Source of the DNA: Pegoplata infirma
Taxonomy: Eukaryota > Arthropoda > Insecta > Diptera > Anthomyiidae
Assembly: GCA_963921195.1 (NCBI GenBank)
Contig: OY992536.1
Span: 234,830,023-234,894,022 of the forward strand
Length of the DNA: 64,000 bases
Direction: 5' to 3'
Position 1 is the first letter of the stretch; every line of letters begins with the position of its first letter. Below, in pieces: positions 1 to 9,687 of the stretch. The notes below the pieces were generated by a model. It made no database searches, was not told the origin of the DNA, and was given only the letters and a program-made list of their open reading frames with translations. A program made the translations under genes and the position numbers.

Positions 1-135
1 CCATTGGTTAAGAAAATGATGGGTCCATATTTAATTTTTATGGCATCTACCATAAATGGTTACGAGGGTACTGGAAGATCATTGAGTTTGAAATTGATAT
101 CACAATTGCAAAAGGAAAACAATGCTCCTCCACCG
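1..135 (+). CDS. Nat10: NAT10 exon (5'-most in window): end of helicase domain
   Basis: Frame 1 from base 1, 45 codons, ending in phase 0 before a GT at 136-137. It encodes the conserved stretch PLVKKMMGPYLIFMAS and INGYEGTGRSLSLKL from the end of the RecD-like ATPase module. The following intron (136-201) is 66 bp with a T-rich tract and AG at 200-201, typical for a fly. Confidence 0.93.
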
Positions 136-3100
136 GTAAAAACATTTTATTTTTACAAAAAAACAAAATTATTAAACTTACATATTTTTATTGTTTTTTA
201 GATTAAACTTGATGAGTCTATACGTTATGCTGAGGGTGATGATATTGAAAGTTGGTTAATTAATCTCTTGTGTTTAGATGCTACCAATACTGTTCCAAAT
301 ATAAGTTCTGGCTGTCCCACGCCAGATGCCTGTGAACTTTATTATGTTGATCGTGATGCTTTATTTTCCTATCACCGCGCAGCCGAGTCTTTTCTTCATC
401 GTTTAGTATCAATTTATGTTTCTTCTCACTACAAAAATAGTCCTAATGATTTACAAATGATGAGTGATGCTCCGGCTCATCATTTATTCTGTCTTTTGGG
501 ACCCATACAAAGAAAAGATCAATTACCCGAGATATTAGTAGTGCTACAGGTGGCTTTGGAAGGTGAAATATCTTCGCAAACAATAACAGATTCTTTGGGT
601 AGAGGTAAAAAAGCCAGTGGTGATTTAATACCATGGAATGTTTCTGAACAATATGGTGATAGAGAATTTCCAAAATTGGCTGGTGTAAGAATTGTACGCA
701 TTGCTACACATCCTAATTATCAAAGAGTAAGTTTTATAAAATTAATATTCCAAAAAAAAAAATTAAATTAAAATCGTGTTCTTTTATTTTAGATGGGTTA
801 TGGCAAACGAGCTTTAAAGTTGTTAAGAGATTATTATGCGGGAAAATTTACAAATTTAAATGAGAATACTAATGATGATGATGAAAATGGTAAGTAAAGC
901 TAAAATATGTTAACGGGTAAAAAGGGGTACTTTGGTACATATTATATTTCCTGAAATAATGGTCTTCGAAACTTGAAATTTAAATATTCTTGTGGAAAAA
1001 ATAACAATTTAAAACAAAAGACCCTTAAAAAAACATTCTGAAAAAGGAAACTTTTAGGAATTTCGCTTTAAATAAGGGTACTTTGTTACTTTTTCGATCT
1101 CCTGAAATAATGGTTTAAAAAACTTTAACTTTTAGAATGCAGGGCATCCAGTAAAATTTTTTTCATTAAAGGAAACTTTTAGGAATTTCGCTTTAAATAG
1201 GGTACTTTGTTACTTTTTCGATCTCCTGAAATAATGGTTTAAGAAACTTTAACTTTTAGAATGCAGGGCATCCAGTAAAATTTTTTTCATTGCCTTTAAT
1301 AATAACAAAGCATTAGAAATCTTAAATGTCGTATTTCCGTCAGCGTGTTGTGAATTTTTTGATTAAAACTTAAAAAAAGATATATCTCGAAAACTAAGTC
1401 AGATAGAGCAAAATTGAATCTTTGAATCTCCATAGTTTCACCGGTCCTCCTTACATGTGTGGACCCTCATAGGTCCAAATTTTGAATCTAAAAAATTGGC
1501 ACTCCGGAAAATTTAAAAATTCACATAGTCTTGCAAATTTTAGAAACTGAATAACTAAAAAACAACTGCTCTGAGGTTTTTCGAGCGGCAGACGAGTTCT
1601 AGAAACCAAGAGCTACAAAAATACTTTTGGACTTTTTGTTGTGTCGGCAATATTTACCGAGATATGAGCATTTTTAAATTTTCGGGAATGCCAAGTTTTT
1701 TGGATTCAAAGTTAGGACCTATTTTTTTTTTATTTAAACCAACACTCAGGGAATGCCCCTACTAATGCAGTGCATTGTGTTGATCAGGAAATTAAGGTAC
1801 CCTACTGTCAATAATAAGCTTCACCGCAATCCTTTGTACACGGTCCAGAAGCCTCAGAATAGACTCTGAAGCTCCTTCCCATATGTGGGAGTTGTATTCC
1901 ATTTACGGTCGGATATAGCTGGTGTAAATAGTGAGGAGATCGGACGGAGTAAAATAGTTTTTACAGCGTTTCAAAAAACCGAGACACTTGAACGCTTCTT
2001 TCGACACTTGAAAAACGTGCTTATTCCAACGGACGTCGCACTGTATTCGCATGCCCAGAACATCAAGAGTGTCCGATTCCTCAATATCTACACCACCCAT
2101 TGATACAGATGACAATGTTAAATCCACAGTTCTGTGGGTTAACATACAACATTGGGTCTTGCGTGCATTAAAATCTACCTTATTTGCAAGACCCCACTCA
2201 GAGATTGTAGAAAGGTCATGGTTTAGTGTGTCATTCATATTTTGCCGCCTGATCCCAACCTCAATAAGGCTTGGCCTGCGATCAAAGGAAAATGAATGAC
2301 AAATGTTGCTGTCATCTGCAAAAGAATAGATAGGGTTGGAAGTTTGAATAAGAAGGTCATTAATAAATATAAGAAATAGAGTAGGAGATAGAACAGAACC
2401 TTGCGGTACCCCCGAATTTAGCCTAAACTCATCTGAAGAGACCCCATCTAGAACAACACGAATAGTGCGATCTCTGAGAAAACTCGAGATAAATCGAGAG
2501 AAGTCATTGCCGACACCAAAATCAATACGTTTTCTGCAGTGAGGGTGGGTTCCCTAAGCCCGGCCGAAGGCGTCTACGCAGAAAAACTTTTAAGACAAAA
2601 AAAATAAAAATTTTAGGAATTACTTCTGTTTTTTATTGGGATTATGTCCAAATTACTTTCGGTCATAAAGTTGGTAAGTTGCTCGGTTTTCACGTGAAAA
2701 TCTGTCAAACTCCATATAAAACAAGTGAGAGTATTAAATTCGGCTGTGCCGAATCTTTGATACCCTCCAACATGTTAAAATATATTTTAAAAAATTCAGA
2801 GGCGTTTTTTTTGGGGGAGGGGGGCTATGTGGGGGTGGTTGGGGATACCTTCCCCATCGCGATAAATGTTAATTAATTTAGTTGTTATGCTTTTTTAACT
2901 TTAGTAATACCATTTACTCATAATTTTTATGATTTTTTTAAATCCACGCCCACAAAAGGGGGCGGGCAAAAAAAAAACTTAATTTTGTTGCCCCCGGGGT
3001 CTAAGTGCAGGACTTTGAACACCTTCTGACATAAAAAGATTTCATTTGTTTAACAACAATGCAAAAAAAGCTGTAAAAAATTGCGTTTTTTGAGACTTTC

Positions 3101-6100
3101 TTTAAGTTCTTTAAGGGGGAACTTTTTTCCCCCTGATCCGATTTTACCCATTTCCGAACTTAACCGGCCTATGACCAAGAGACACATTCGTGCCAATTTT
3201 CAGGAGTCTAGCTCCATTATTTTGGACTGAATCGTGTTTTATACAGACGGACGGACGGACGGACGGACGGACATTTATAGAATGACTTAAAATCGATCAT
3301 AGATCAATAATATATATACTTTATGGGGTCCCCGACCGATATTTTTATGCGTTACAAACGGAATGACAAAGTGAGTATACCCCCATACTGTGTTTGGAGG
3401 GTATAAAAATATAAATTTCACACTAGCTTTACAAAAAAAGAAAAATTTCGCTGAAGAGGTATTCTGTTCACTGGTGAAAAACCGGCAAAATAACCCGGTA
3501 TATGTTGCATCAATACGCAACAACACTATAAGCAACATTTTTTTAAATTGTACAGACCATTTAAAAAGCGGTGAAATTTAACATTCGGAAATAAAATGAA
3601 GTAATTATAAGTGTTTGGCACTGCAAACATTAATTATATCACATAAATAGACAAAAATTAGGTGTGTTCCAGAACGTTACCGCGGGTGCCCGCGGGTACC
3701 CAAACCAGCCCGAAAAGCGTTCCCGTACGCAAAAATTGGGTAAATGAGAGAGTTTTTGAGAGAATAAATTACTTTCTCATTTTACCGAACTTTTTTTTCG
3801 GGTAAATTGGTAACAGTCAGATGTTAAAAAAACAGCTGATTTTTTTGTGAAGCTAAATTGGAAATTTAAATAAAATAAAGAACTAAACCAAGGAAATGTG
3901 TTTTTTCAATACAAAAAAAGATAATAGGTCTATTCCAGAACGTTACCGCGGGTGCCCGCGGGTACCCAAACCAGCCCGAAAAGCGTTCCCGTACGCAAAA
4001 ATTGGGTAAATGAGAGAGTTTTTGAGAGAATAAATTACTTTCTCATTTTACCGAACTTACCCGCACTTTTTTTTCGGGTAAAGGTAGAAACAGAACAAGC
4101 ACGGCACGGGGGACGGTTGCCGTTGCCGGAGAATATAGGCCCAAAACAATGACGGGGGACGGCGACGGAAAAAAATGTCATTTGTTTGTTCAGTGGTGCC
4201 AACTTTTAATAAAATTTGGGTAATTTTACGGAAAAAAATCGCTTATCACACAGTCAATGTGATTAAGTTGGCACTACTGTACGTTTGTTACACCATTGTG
4301 AATGAAAAAATAAAAAATTGTTGTGAAAATGCGGCAACCCTGGAGTGTGTGAGAGAGAGAGATTGAGAGAACCCGGAGATAAAATAAAATAAGTTTTAAT
4401 TTTTTGTCGTGCCGGTCACGGTTTTTAACTGTCAAATCGTATGGAAAAAGTCGTGCCGGGCTTGTTCTGTTCATACCTTAAATTGGTAACAGTCAGATGT
4501 TAAAAAAACAGCTGATTTTTTTGTGAAGCTAAATTGGAAATTTAAATAAAATAAAGAACTAAACCAACACTCAAAAAATTTCATGCATAAAAATACGAAG
4601 TATTATTTCGTAAAATTTTTTTCGTACATATTACGAAATTTTTGTACATATTACGAAATTTTTGTAATTTTACGAAAACTTGGAATTTCGTAAAAATACT
4701 AATTTCGTTTATTTTACGAAGTACATTTCGTAGCCAAAAAAATACGAAATACTTCGTATCTTAACGAAATATTTCGTAATTTAACAAAATATTTTTCGGA
4801 AAAAAAAATCACAAAATCAAGGGGTTTGATTTATTTATCTGAATTACTAGATTTAACAGATTTAACAATTAAAAAATGGAATAACAAAAATTTGTTCCTT
4901 CTCTTTTTAATTTTTGTTTACGATTTCTAATTTTAAATTATTTTAAGTATAACACAAAGTCAAATCACCCAAGATATATTTTTCAATGCAGTCTATTAGG
5001 TGTTGCGACATTAGTGAAAAGTTATACGGGCATGTCACCGAGTCAATTCTGTTTAGAAATGGAATTGGAAATGGAAAAATATGTCTTAACTTTACGAAAT
5101 ATTTTCGTTAAACTAAACATAATTCGTATTCACAAAAAAAAAACTTCGTAATATGTACAAAAATATTTTGTATTTTTACGAAATATTTCGTAATTTTAAA
5201 AAATATTTCGTAGTTATACAAAATATTTCGTAACTTTACGAAATATTTTCGTAAAAATAAACATAATTCGTATTTACAAAAAAAAACTTCGTAATATTTA
5301 CGAAAATATTTAGTATTTTTACGAAATATTTCGTAGTTATACTAAATATTTCGTAAATTTACGAAATATTTTCGTATTTATTTCGTAAATATCACATAAA
5401 AAAACTTCGTAATATTTACGAAATGCCATAGGTAAATATTACGAAATATTTCGTTCCGGCAAAACCACGAAATATTTCGTACAATGTACGAAGTATTTCG
5501 TTCATTTTACCTATGAAATTTTTTGAGTGAAGGAAATGTGTTTTTTCAATACAAATAAAGATAATTTGTTATTAAAATAAACTTTTACAATTTCTTTTCT
5601 TGTTTAAAGTAATTTTTCTTACGAAAATATTTTAGCGTTATTGGTTTGTTTACATTTTCTATTATTTTGGGCTTGAAATGTGGTTTTTAGCGTTCCCGTA
5701 CTTTTGTGTATTTTTGTGGTATCGTGAGAGGTTATTTGATTTTCTCTCATTTTACCGAACTTTACCCGGAAAGTTCTGGAACACACCTATTATCAACAAA
5801 ATTTTAATTGAAGGTATTTTATGTATGCTGATCATGGTATGGTCTGTGATGCTGATGCGCGAACCATAACCAAACATATGACTGTCAAATTTTCACTACA
5901 AATTAATTGATGTTTCGAAAATTTTTTTTTCACCGGTGAACAACTTACTTAGCTATAGTCCCCACTACCATTATGTCCGTGGGAATTATTTCATGTCACC
6001 TAAATAAATGTCACCCAAATAAAAATAATATTCTTATTTTCTTCAATAACTAAAATTTAATTTTTCCTTTAATTATAGGTATTGAAGAGGTCGAAGAAGA

Positions 6101-7236
6101 ACAATTGGGCTTATTAAAGGAACAAATAAAACCTAAACGTAAAATTCCTACTCTACTAAAACGTTTAAATGAAAGATTACCCGAACATATCGACTATTTG
6201 GGAACATCTTACGGTTTGACTCAGGATTTATTAAAATTCTGGAAAAATATTGGTTTCGTTCCAGTTTACCTAAGTCAAAAATCTAATGATTTGACTGGAG
6301 AACACACATGCATAATGTTACATACTTTAGATAAATCAAATCTAAATCAAAAAGTAAATGCTGAATGGCTAAGCCTGTATTTTAATGATTTTAAAAGACG
6401 TATAATTAAGCTACTATCAAAAACGTTTAGAGAATTTCCCACCAGTTTAGCTCTTTCACTGTTAGACAACAAATGGGTTAAAGTCCAACAGCAAGAGCTA
6501 AACAAAGAAACCTTAGATGTATACTTTTTACCGCATGATTTACAACGTTTAGAATCTTATTCCCGCAATCAAATTGAATACCGTTTGATATTAGATCTAA
6601 CCCATGATATAAGTTATTTATATTTCCAAGGCAAAATCAACGATTTACAAATTGATACCTTACAAAAGGCCATACTTCTAGCAATAGGTGTTCAAGGAAA
6701 AATTGTAGATGTTATAGCAGCAGAATTGAATATGCCGGGCAATCAAATATTGGCAAAATTTTATGATATTATTAAAAAATCATCGAAATACTTTTCAAAT
6801 GTCGTCGAAGGCCATATTGAAAGTACCATGGTTAGTGAAACAAAACTTAAGCGTGGTGAAGATTTTGAACCAATTTCCCTATCACTTAACGATGAGTTAG
6901 AAGAGACCGCTAAACAAATTACCAAGAAACAAAAAGATGATTTGAAACGTTTAAAAATGGAGAGTCTAAAAGATTTTGCCATTAAGGGTAGCGATGATGA
7001 TTGGTCGAAGGCTTTATCTGGCAAGGATGGTAAAGCACAACTTGTTTCAGTTAAAAGGTGGGTTATTAATTTTTTTTTGTAAATATAAATTTTAATATGT
7101 ATGTTTCTTTTCTATATTTAGTGGCATCAAACGTTTAGATGATCCTGTGGATACTTCCAATTTGGATACCAGTAAAGAACCAAAAAAGAAAAAAATGAAA
7201 TTTGGCAAAAAATCATTAAATAAATCTGTTATTTAG
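1..7236 (+). CDS. Nat10: NAT10/Kre33-type RNA cytidine acetyltransferase, 3' part of gene (5 exons)
   Basis: Join 1..135, 202..726, 793..889, 6079..7057, 7122..7236; the gene starts before the window. 616 residues are encoded against about 1,025 for human NAT10, so roughly the last 60%. The family uses ATP and acetyl-CoA to make N4-acetylcytidine in 18S rRNA and tRNAs, in the nucleolus. Visible in order: end of the RecD-like helicase domain (MASTINGYEGTGRS), the GNAT acetyltransferase domain (SHYKNSPNDLQMLSDAPAHH-type block, then GRGKKASGDLIPW, then the acetyl-CoA loop QRMGYGKRAL), the tRNA-binding C-terminal domain (DYLGTSYGLT, NDLTGEH), and a lysine-rich tail (KEPKKKKMKF) suiting nucleolar location. 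All intron borders are GT/AG and keep frame. Seen: the exons and motifs. Known: the family function. The Drosophila orthologue is l(1)G0020. Confidence 0.96.
202..726 (+). CDS. Nat10: NAT10 exon: GNAT acetyltransferase core
   Basis: Starts with IKLDESIRYAEGDDIE and runs 175 codons to HPNYQR, phase 0 at both ends. It carries the GNAT-domain blocks CELYYVDRD, HYKNSPNDLQ and LEGEISSQTI, and GRGKKASGDLIPW. The exon stops inside the acetyl-CoA binding loop; its last two residues (Q, R) pair with MGYG of the next exon. The intron 727-792 is 66 bp. Confidence 0.95.
793..889 (+). CDS. Nat10: NAT10 exon: second half of acetyl-CoA loop
   Basis: 97-bp exon starting MGYGKRALKLLRDYYAGK and ending in an acidic linker (NENTNDDDEN). 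It ends in phase 1 before GTAAGT at 890. The Q/R-x-x-G-x-G/A loop of GNAT enzymes is completed only when this exon joins the previous one. The following intron is 5,189 bp and transposon-filled. Confidence 0.94.
1043..1292. repeat. Tandem duplication, two units of about 125 bp
   Basis: Two nearly identical head-to-tail units, each running from GGAAACTTTTAGGAATTTCG to GGGCATCCAGTAAAATTTTT. A more diverged relative of the middle part (CTGAAATAATGGT) lies at about 950. Confidence 0.9.
1370..1740. repeat. Dispersed non-coding repeat (unclassified)
   Basis: Contains TATCTCGAAAACTAAGTCAG, GTGTGGACCCTCATAGGTCC and phrases such as 'cggcaatatttaccgagatatgag'. Related sequence surrounds 35210-35467 with 37765-37990, and 45780-45965 with 47040-47782 and 50096-50270. 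No ORF. Its class is unknown to me. Confidence 0.6.
1741..2535 (-). mobile_element. Jockey-clade LINE fragment (reverse transcriptase, 3' half)
   Basis: Reading the minus strand, one frame is open from about 2535 to 1906 and encodes reverse-transcriptase motifs: NSGVPQGSVLSPTLFLIFIN, then the catalytic box SFADDSNICH, then [16 protein letters not shown] and DVLGMRIQCDVRWN. One stop codon follows YIRP, after which the same frame continues (MEYNSHIWEGAS, LLDRVQ) to about 1800. A dead 5'-truncated copy; Jockey-type by motif wording, not by a search. Confidence 0.85.
2705..3410 (+). mobile_element. DINE-1/INE-1-like element, family 1
   Basis: Begins with a hairpin-forming ATTCGGCTGTGCCGAAT (2738-2754). 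It holds a GC-rich block (CCACGCCCACAAAAGGGGGC), a (GGAC)n microsatellite at 3246-3270 and TATATATACTTTATGGGGTC at about 3310, and ends in GGAGGGTATAAAA. The last two blocks are what I remember of Drosophila INE-1/DINE-1 (Helentron-derived). No coding capacity. Confidence 0.6.
4082..4478. mobile_element. PIF/Harbinger-like MITE 'A', copy 1
   Basis: 397 bp with ends AGGTAGAAACAGAACAAGC and the inverse of AGGTATGAACAGAACAAGC. Flanked by TAA at 4079-4081 and 4479-4481; the uninterrupted host sequence (GGGTAAATTGG, about 3796) shows one TAA. A 3-bp T-A-rich duplication is typical of PIF/Harbinger. Short ORFs inside are not conserved coding sequence. Confidence 0.85.
4568..5529. mobile_element. 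CACTCAAAA-type element rich in ACGAAATATTTCGT palindromes
   Basis: Ends CACTCAAAAAATTTCAT and ATGAAATTTTTTGAGTG are perfect inverses, flanked by AA on both sides. The uninterrupted relative near 3886 reads CCAAGG, giving the empty site. The interior consists largely of variants of the self-complementary ACGAAATATTTCGT. No ORF. Confidence 0.85.
6079..7057 (+). CDS. Nat10: NAT10 exon: linker and tRNA-binding C-terminal domain
   Basis: 979-bp exon starting GIEEVEEEQLGLLKEQ. It has RKIPTLLKRLNERLPEHIDY, SYGLTQDLLKFWK, SNDLTGEHTCIM, FLPHDLQRLESYSRNQIEYR and a long charged helix (ELEETAKQITKKQKDDLKRL). These match the order and spacing of human NAT10. It ends in phase 2 (AG then GTGGGT) and joins the next exon to form a serine codon. 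Confidence 0.95.
7122..7236 (+). CDS. Nat10: NAT10 last exon: basic tail and stop
   Basis: Follows a 64-bp intron (7058-7121). It encodes GIKRLDDPVDTSNLDTSKE and then a lysine-rich tail ending NKSVI, with TAG at 7234-7236. Basic C-termini are usual in this family and suit nucleolar retention (family knowledge). Confidence 0.93.
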
Positions 7237-7237
7237 A

Positions 7238-7243
7238 ATTAAA
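7238..7243 (+). promoter_or_regulatory. Possible NAT10 polyadenylation signal ATTAAA
   Basis: ATTAAA begins two bases after the NAT10 stop. A MITE starts ten bases further on, so the T/GT-rich stretch expected after a cleavage site (TGTTCTGTCTTT, from 7259) would be supplied by the MITE. The first canonical AATAAA is at 7627-7632, beyond the MITE. Which one is used cannot be told from sequence. Confidence 0.35.
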
Positions 7244-7252
7244 TACAATAAT

Positions 7253-7541
7253 GGCCTCTGTTCTGTCTTTCACAACTTTTCAATTCACATGAAAATTTCA
7301 GAATCACATGAAATCAAGTTTAGTGTTTTATTGATCACGTTTTCATTCGAAGTTCAAATCGAATAATTTAAATTTAAAAAATTATAAGGAAAAAAGCGCA
7401 TTCGTTTTACTTTCACAAAATTTTATTTATGTGAAACAAAACGAAAAAGAAATTCGGATGTGAAATCTAGAACACCAAAAAAATTCGGAAATTTTCACTT
7501 TCACATTTTTTATGTGAATTACTTTTTTTGGAACAGCGGCC
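7253..7541. mobile_element. MITE with GGCCnCTGTTC ends, copy 1
   Basis: Ends GGCCTCTGTTC and GAACAGCGGCC, flanked by AAT on both sides. A second copy is at 59223-59468. It sits 17 bp after the NAT10 stop codon and so is probably part of the NAT10 3' UTR or just beyond it. Confidence 0.85.
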
Positions 7542-7752
7542 AATGTATAAAATTTTTACAGACAAATATATATTTTATATTTAAAACGTTAAATATGAAA
7601 ATTTTTTAAAATATTTTAAACTAGAAAATAAAATTGAAACTCCAACTTTTTTGCTGTAGGAGCTAAAAGTACCTGAATTCTGTTATTACAAACTAGAGAG
7701 TTTTATAACAATTTTACTCAATTAAAAATCTTTTTTGTGGTAAACTTTAAGG

Positions 7753-8263
7753 TAGAGATGAGTGTGACTGAATTCAATTTTACTCACGTGATTGTGAGTG
7801 AGTGTGAGTGGAGAAAGAAATTGCGTAAGTGAGTGTGCGTGAGTAAGATTTTTGCGTGAGTTAGTGTGCGTGAGTCGATTTTTACGCGTGAGTTTGCGTG
7901 ATTAATTTTCTCTTCATATTTCCTTTCGAACTAAAAAAAACAACAAAAAAATTGTAAAATTTGGCTAAACTTAAGATTTTGTCTCGAAAAAGCAAAAACT
8001 TCGGAACTTCAAATTTTTTTGAAAGATTTTTGAAATTTTAGTTTTTGAATTTTTTTTTTTTTTATAAATAAGAGTTTCGTGAGCCAACGTGAGTGTGAGT
8101 GAAGCTTGCGTGAGTACAAGTGAGTGTGAGTTGTATTAAATTTACTCACGTGATTGTGAGTGAGTGTGAGTCGAAAAAATATGGTCGTTAGTGAGTGGGC
8201 ATGATTCTAAAATTCCGGTCGTGAGCGTGAGTGAGTCAAAAATCACTCACGCGTCCATCTCTA
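7753..8263. mobile_element. hAT-like MITE made of GTGAGT repeats
   Basis: Ends TAGAGATG and CATCTCTA, flanked by a perfect 8-bp duplication CTTTAAGG (7745-7752 and 8264-8271). The interior is mostly (GTGAGT)n-like DNA on one strand near both ends with an AT-rich centre. 8-bp duplications with TAGNGATG ends are typical of hAT elements. Confidence 0.8.
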
Positions 8264-8510
8264 CTTTAAGGTATATATGTCTTTTTTAATGTAACACGAG
8301 AAGTGATTGTCAGTGAATTTCCATGGCGAACAGGAAATGGCGAGAGTTAAGTACAAGCAGAATTACCAGAATAAAGGTAGAAACAGAACAAGCACGGCAC
8401 GGGGGACGGTTGCCGTTGCCGGAGAATTTAGGCCCAAAACAATGACGGGGGACGGCGACGGCAAAAAATGTCATTTGTTTGTTCAGTGGTGCCAACTTTT
8501 AATAAAATTA

Positions 8511-8770
8511 AGCTGTGTTTATATCATACCACTGAGTATTAAGACCTGTCAAAAAATCGTGTGTAATATGATTTTGTTGACAGTCCAATAAGACTTTTGA
8601 TTTTATGAAATATTTCAAAAAATGGCTGTGTGTTATTAGATTTGCATACAAACAGCTGTTTTTAAAAATGTCTTTTGATTTTGTTTATGATTTTTTGGCA
8701 GTATTAAGACTTTGGTAATATTTTACTTTCTTAAAATCCAAAGACTCGGTGGGATGATCTAAACACACCT
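8511..8770. mobile_element. MITE 'B' nested in MITE A copy 2
   Basis: 260 bp; ends AGCTGTGTTTATATCAT and the inverse of AGGTGTGTTTAGATCAT, flanked by TTA at 8508-8510 and 8771-8773. A 3-bp TTA duplication again points to PIF/Harbinger. Confidence 0.8.
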
Positions 8771-8983
8771 TTAGAGTAATTTTACGGGAAAAAATCGCTT
8801 GTCACATAGTCAATGTGATTAAGTTGGCACTACTGTACGTTTGTTACACCATTGTGAATGAAAAAATTAAAAATTGTTGTGAAAATGCGGCAACCCTGGA
8901 GTGTGAGAGGGAGAGAGATTGAGAGAACCCGGAGATAAAATAAAATAAGTTTTAATTTTTTGTCGTGCCGGTCACGGTTTTTA

Positions 8984-9687
8984 AGGTAGAAACAGAACAA
9001 GCACGGCACGGGGCACGGTTGCCGTTGCCGGAGAATATAGGCCCAAAACAATGACGGGGGACGGCGACGGCAAAAAATGTCATTTGTTTGTTCAGTGGTG
9101 CTAACTTTTAAAAAAAATAGAGTAATTTTACGGGGAAAAATCGCTTATCACATAGTCAATGTGATTAAGTTGGCACTACTGTGTGTTTGTTACACCATTG
9201 TGAATGAAAAGATAAAAAATTGTTGTAAAAATGCGGCAACCCTGGAGTGTGAGAGGGAGGGAGATTGAGAGAACCCGGACACAGACTATAAACAGACTCG
9301 ACAGTAGAGTTTTATAAGAAAAAATGGGGGAAAACTAAGCGATTTTAGGGGAAAACAGAGCGGTTTTTAGTCCGTTTTACGCTAACATGACAACACTTTC
9401 TACGACTTAGGAGTGAGTGAAACAACAAAAACCGATCTGGCATCTATTTTTCTTATGGCGCGTTATATCAGTTTTCTCTTTCTAACCTAATTCGTAGAAT
9501 AATTTGAAAATATTAACCATATGGTTCAGAACTACTTTTTTGACACCTGTCACTTATGTCGAGTCTGTATTAGTCTGTGACCCGGAGATAAAATAAAATA
9601 AGTTTTAATTTTTTGTCGTGCCGGTCACGGTTTTTAACTGTCAAATCGTATGGAAAAAGTCGTGCCGGGCTTGTTCTGTTCAGACCT
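8984..9687. mobile_element. Harbinger-like MITE 'A', copy 3, nested in copy 2
   Basis: Starts AGGTAGAAACAGAACAAGC, ends in GACCT (one change from TACCT), flanked by TTA at 8981-8983 and 9688-9690. The outer copy resumes with ACTGTCAAATCGTATGG directly afterwards, so the last about 50 bp appear twice in tandem. It is itself interrupted at 9280-9579. Confidence 0.85.
9280..9579. mobile_element. MITE 'C' nested in MITE A copy 3
   Basis: 300 bp; ends CACAGACTATAAACAGACTC and the inverse of CACAGACTAATACAGACTC, flanked by a perfect 7-bp duplication ACCCGGA (9273-9279, 9580-9586). The MITE at 4370 shows the empty site ACCCGGAGATA. Superfamily uncertain. Confidence 0.82.

Larger units (their letters stand above)
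3660..5788. mobile_element. 2.1-kb terminal-inverted-repeat element (AGGTGTGTTCCAGAAC ends)
   Basis: Inverted ends AGGTGTGTTCCAGAAC (3660) and GTTCTGGAACACACCT (to 5788), flanked by ATT on both sides (3657-3659, 5789-5791). Bases 3660-3928 are a partial copy of the left part, which restarts at 3929; both contain the GC-rich palindrome ACCGCGGGTGCCCGCGGGTA. The body is interrupted by a MITE (4082-4478) and a CACTCAAAA element (4568-5529). The uninterrupted partial copy gives the empty site for both. No transposase. Confidence 0.75.
890..6078 (+). other. NAT10 intron 3, transposon-filled
   Basis: Donor GTAAGT at 890, acceptor ATTATAG ending 6078; phase 1. The two introns before it are 66 bp each. 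Contents in order: tandem duplication (1043-1292), an unclassified repeat (1370-1740), a Jockey-type LINE fragment on the minus strand (1741-2535), a DINE-like copy (2705-3410), and the 3660-5788 terminal-inverted-repeat element with two nested insertions. 5789-6078 shows no repeat that I recognise. Confidence 0.9.

Noticed and set aside
3952..4366. Open frames of 63-66 codons (also 8307-8591, 9077-9268)
   Set aside because: They lie in MITE A copies, differ in frame between copies and run through the inverted ends; not genes.
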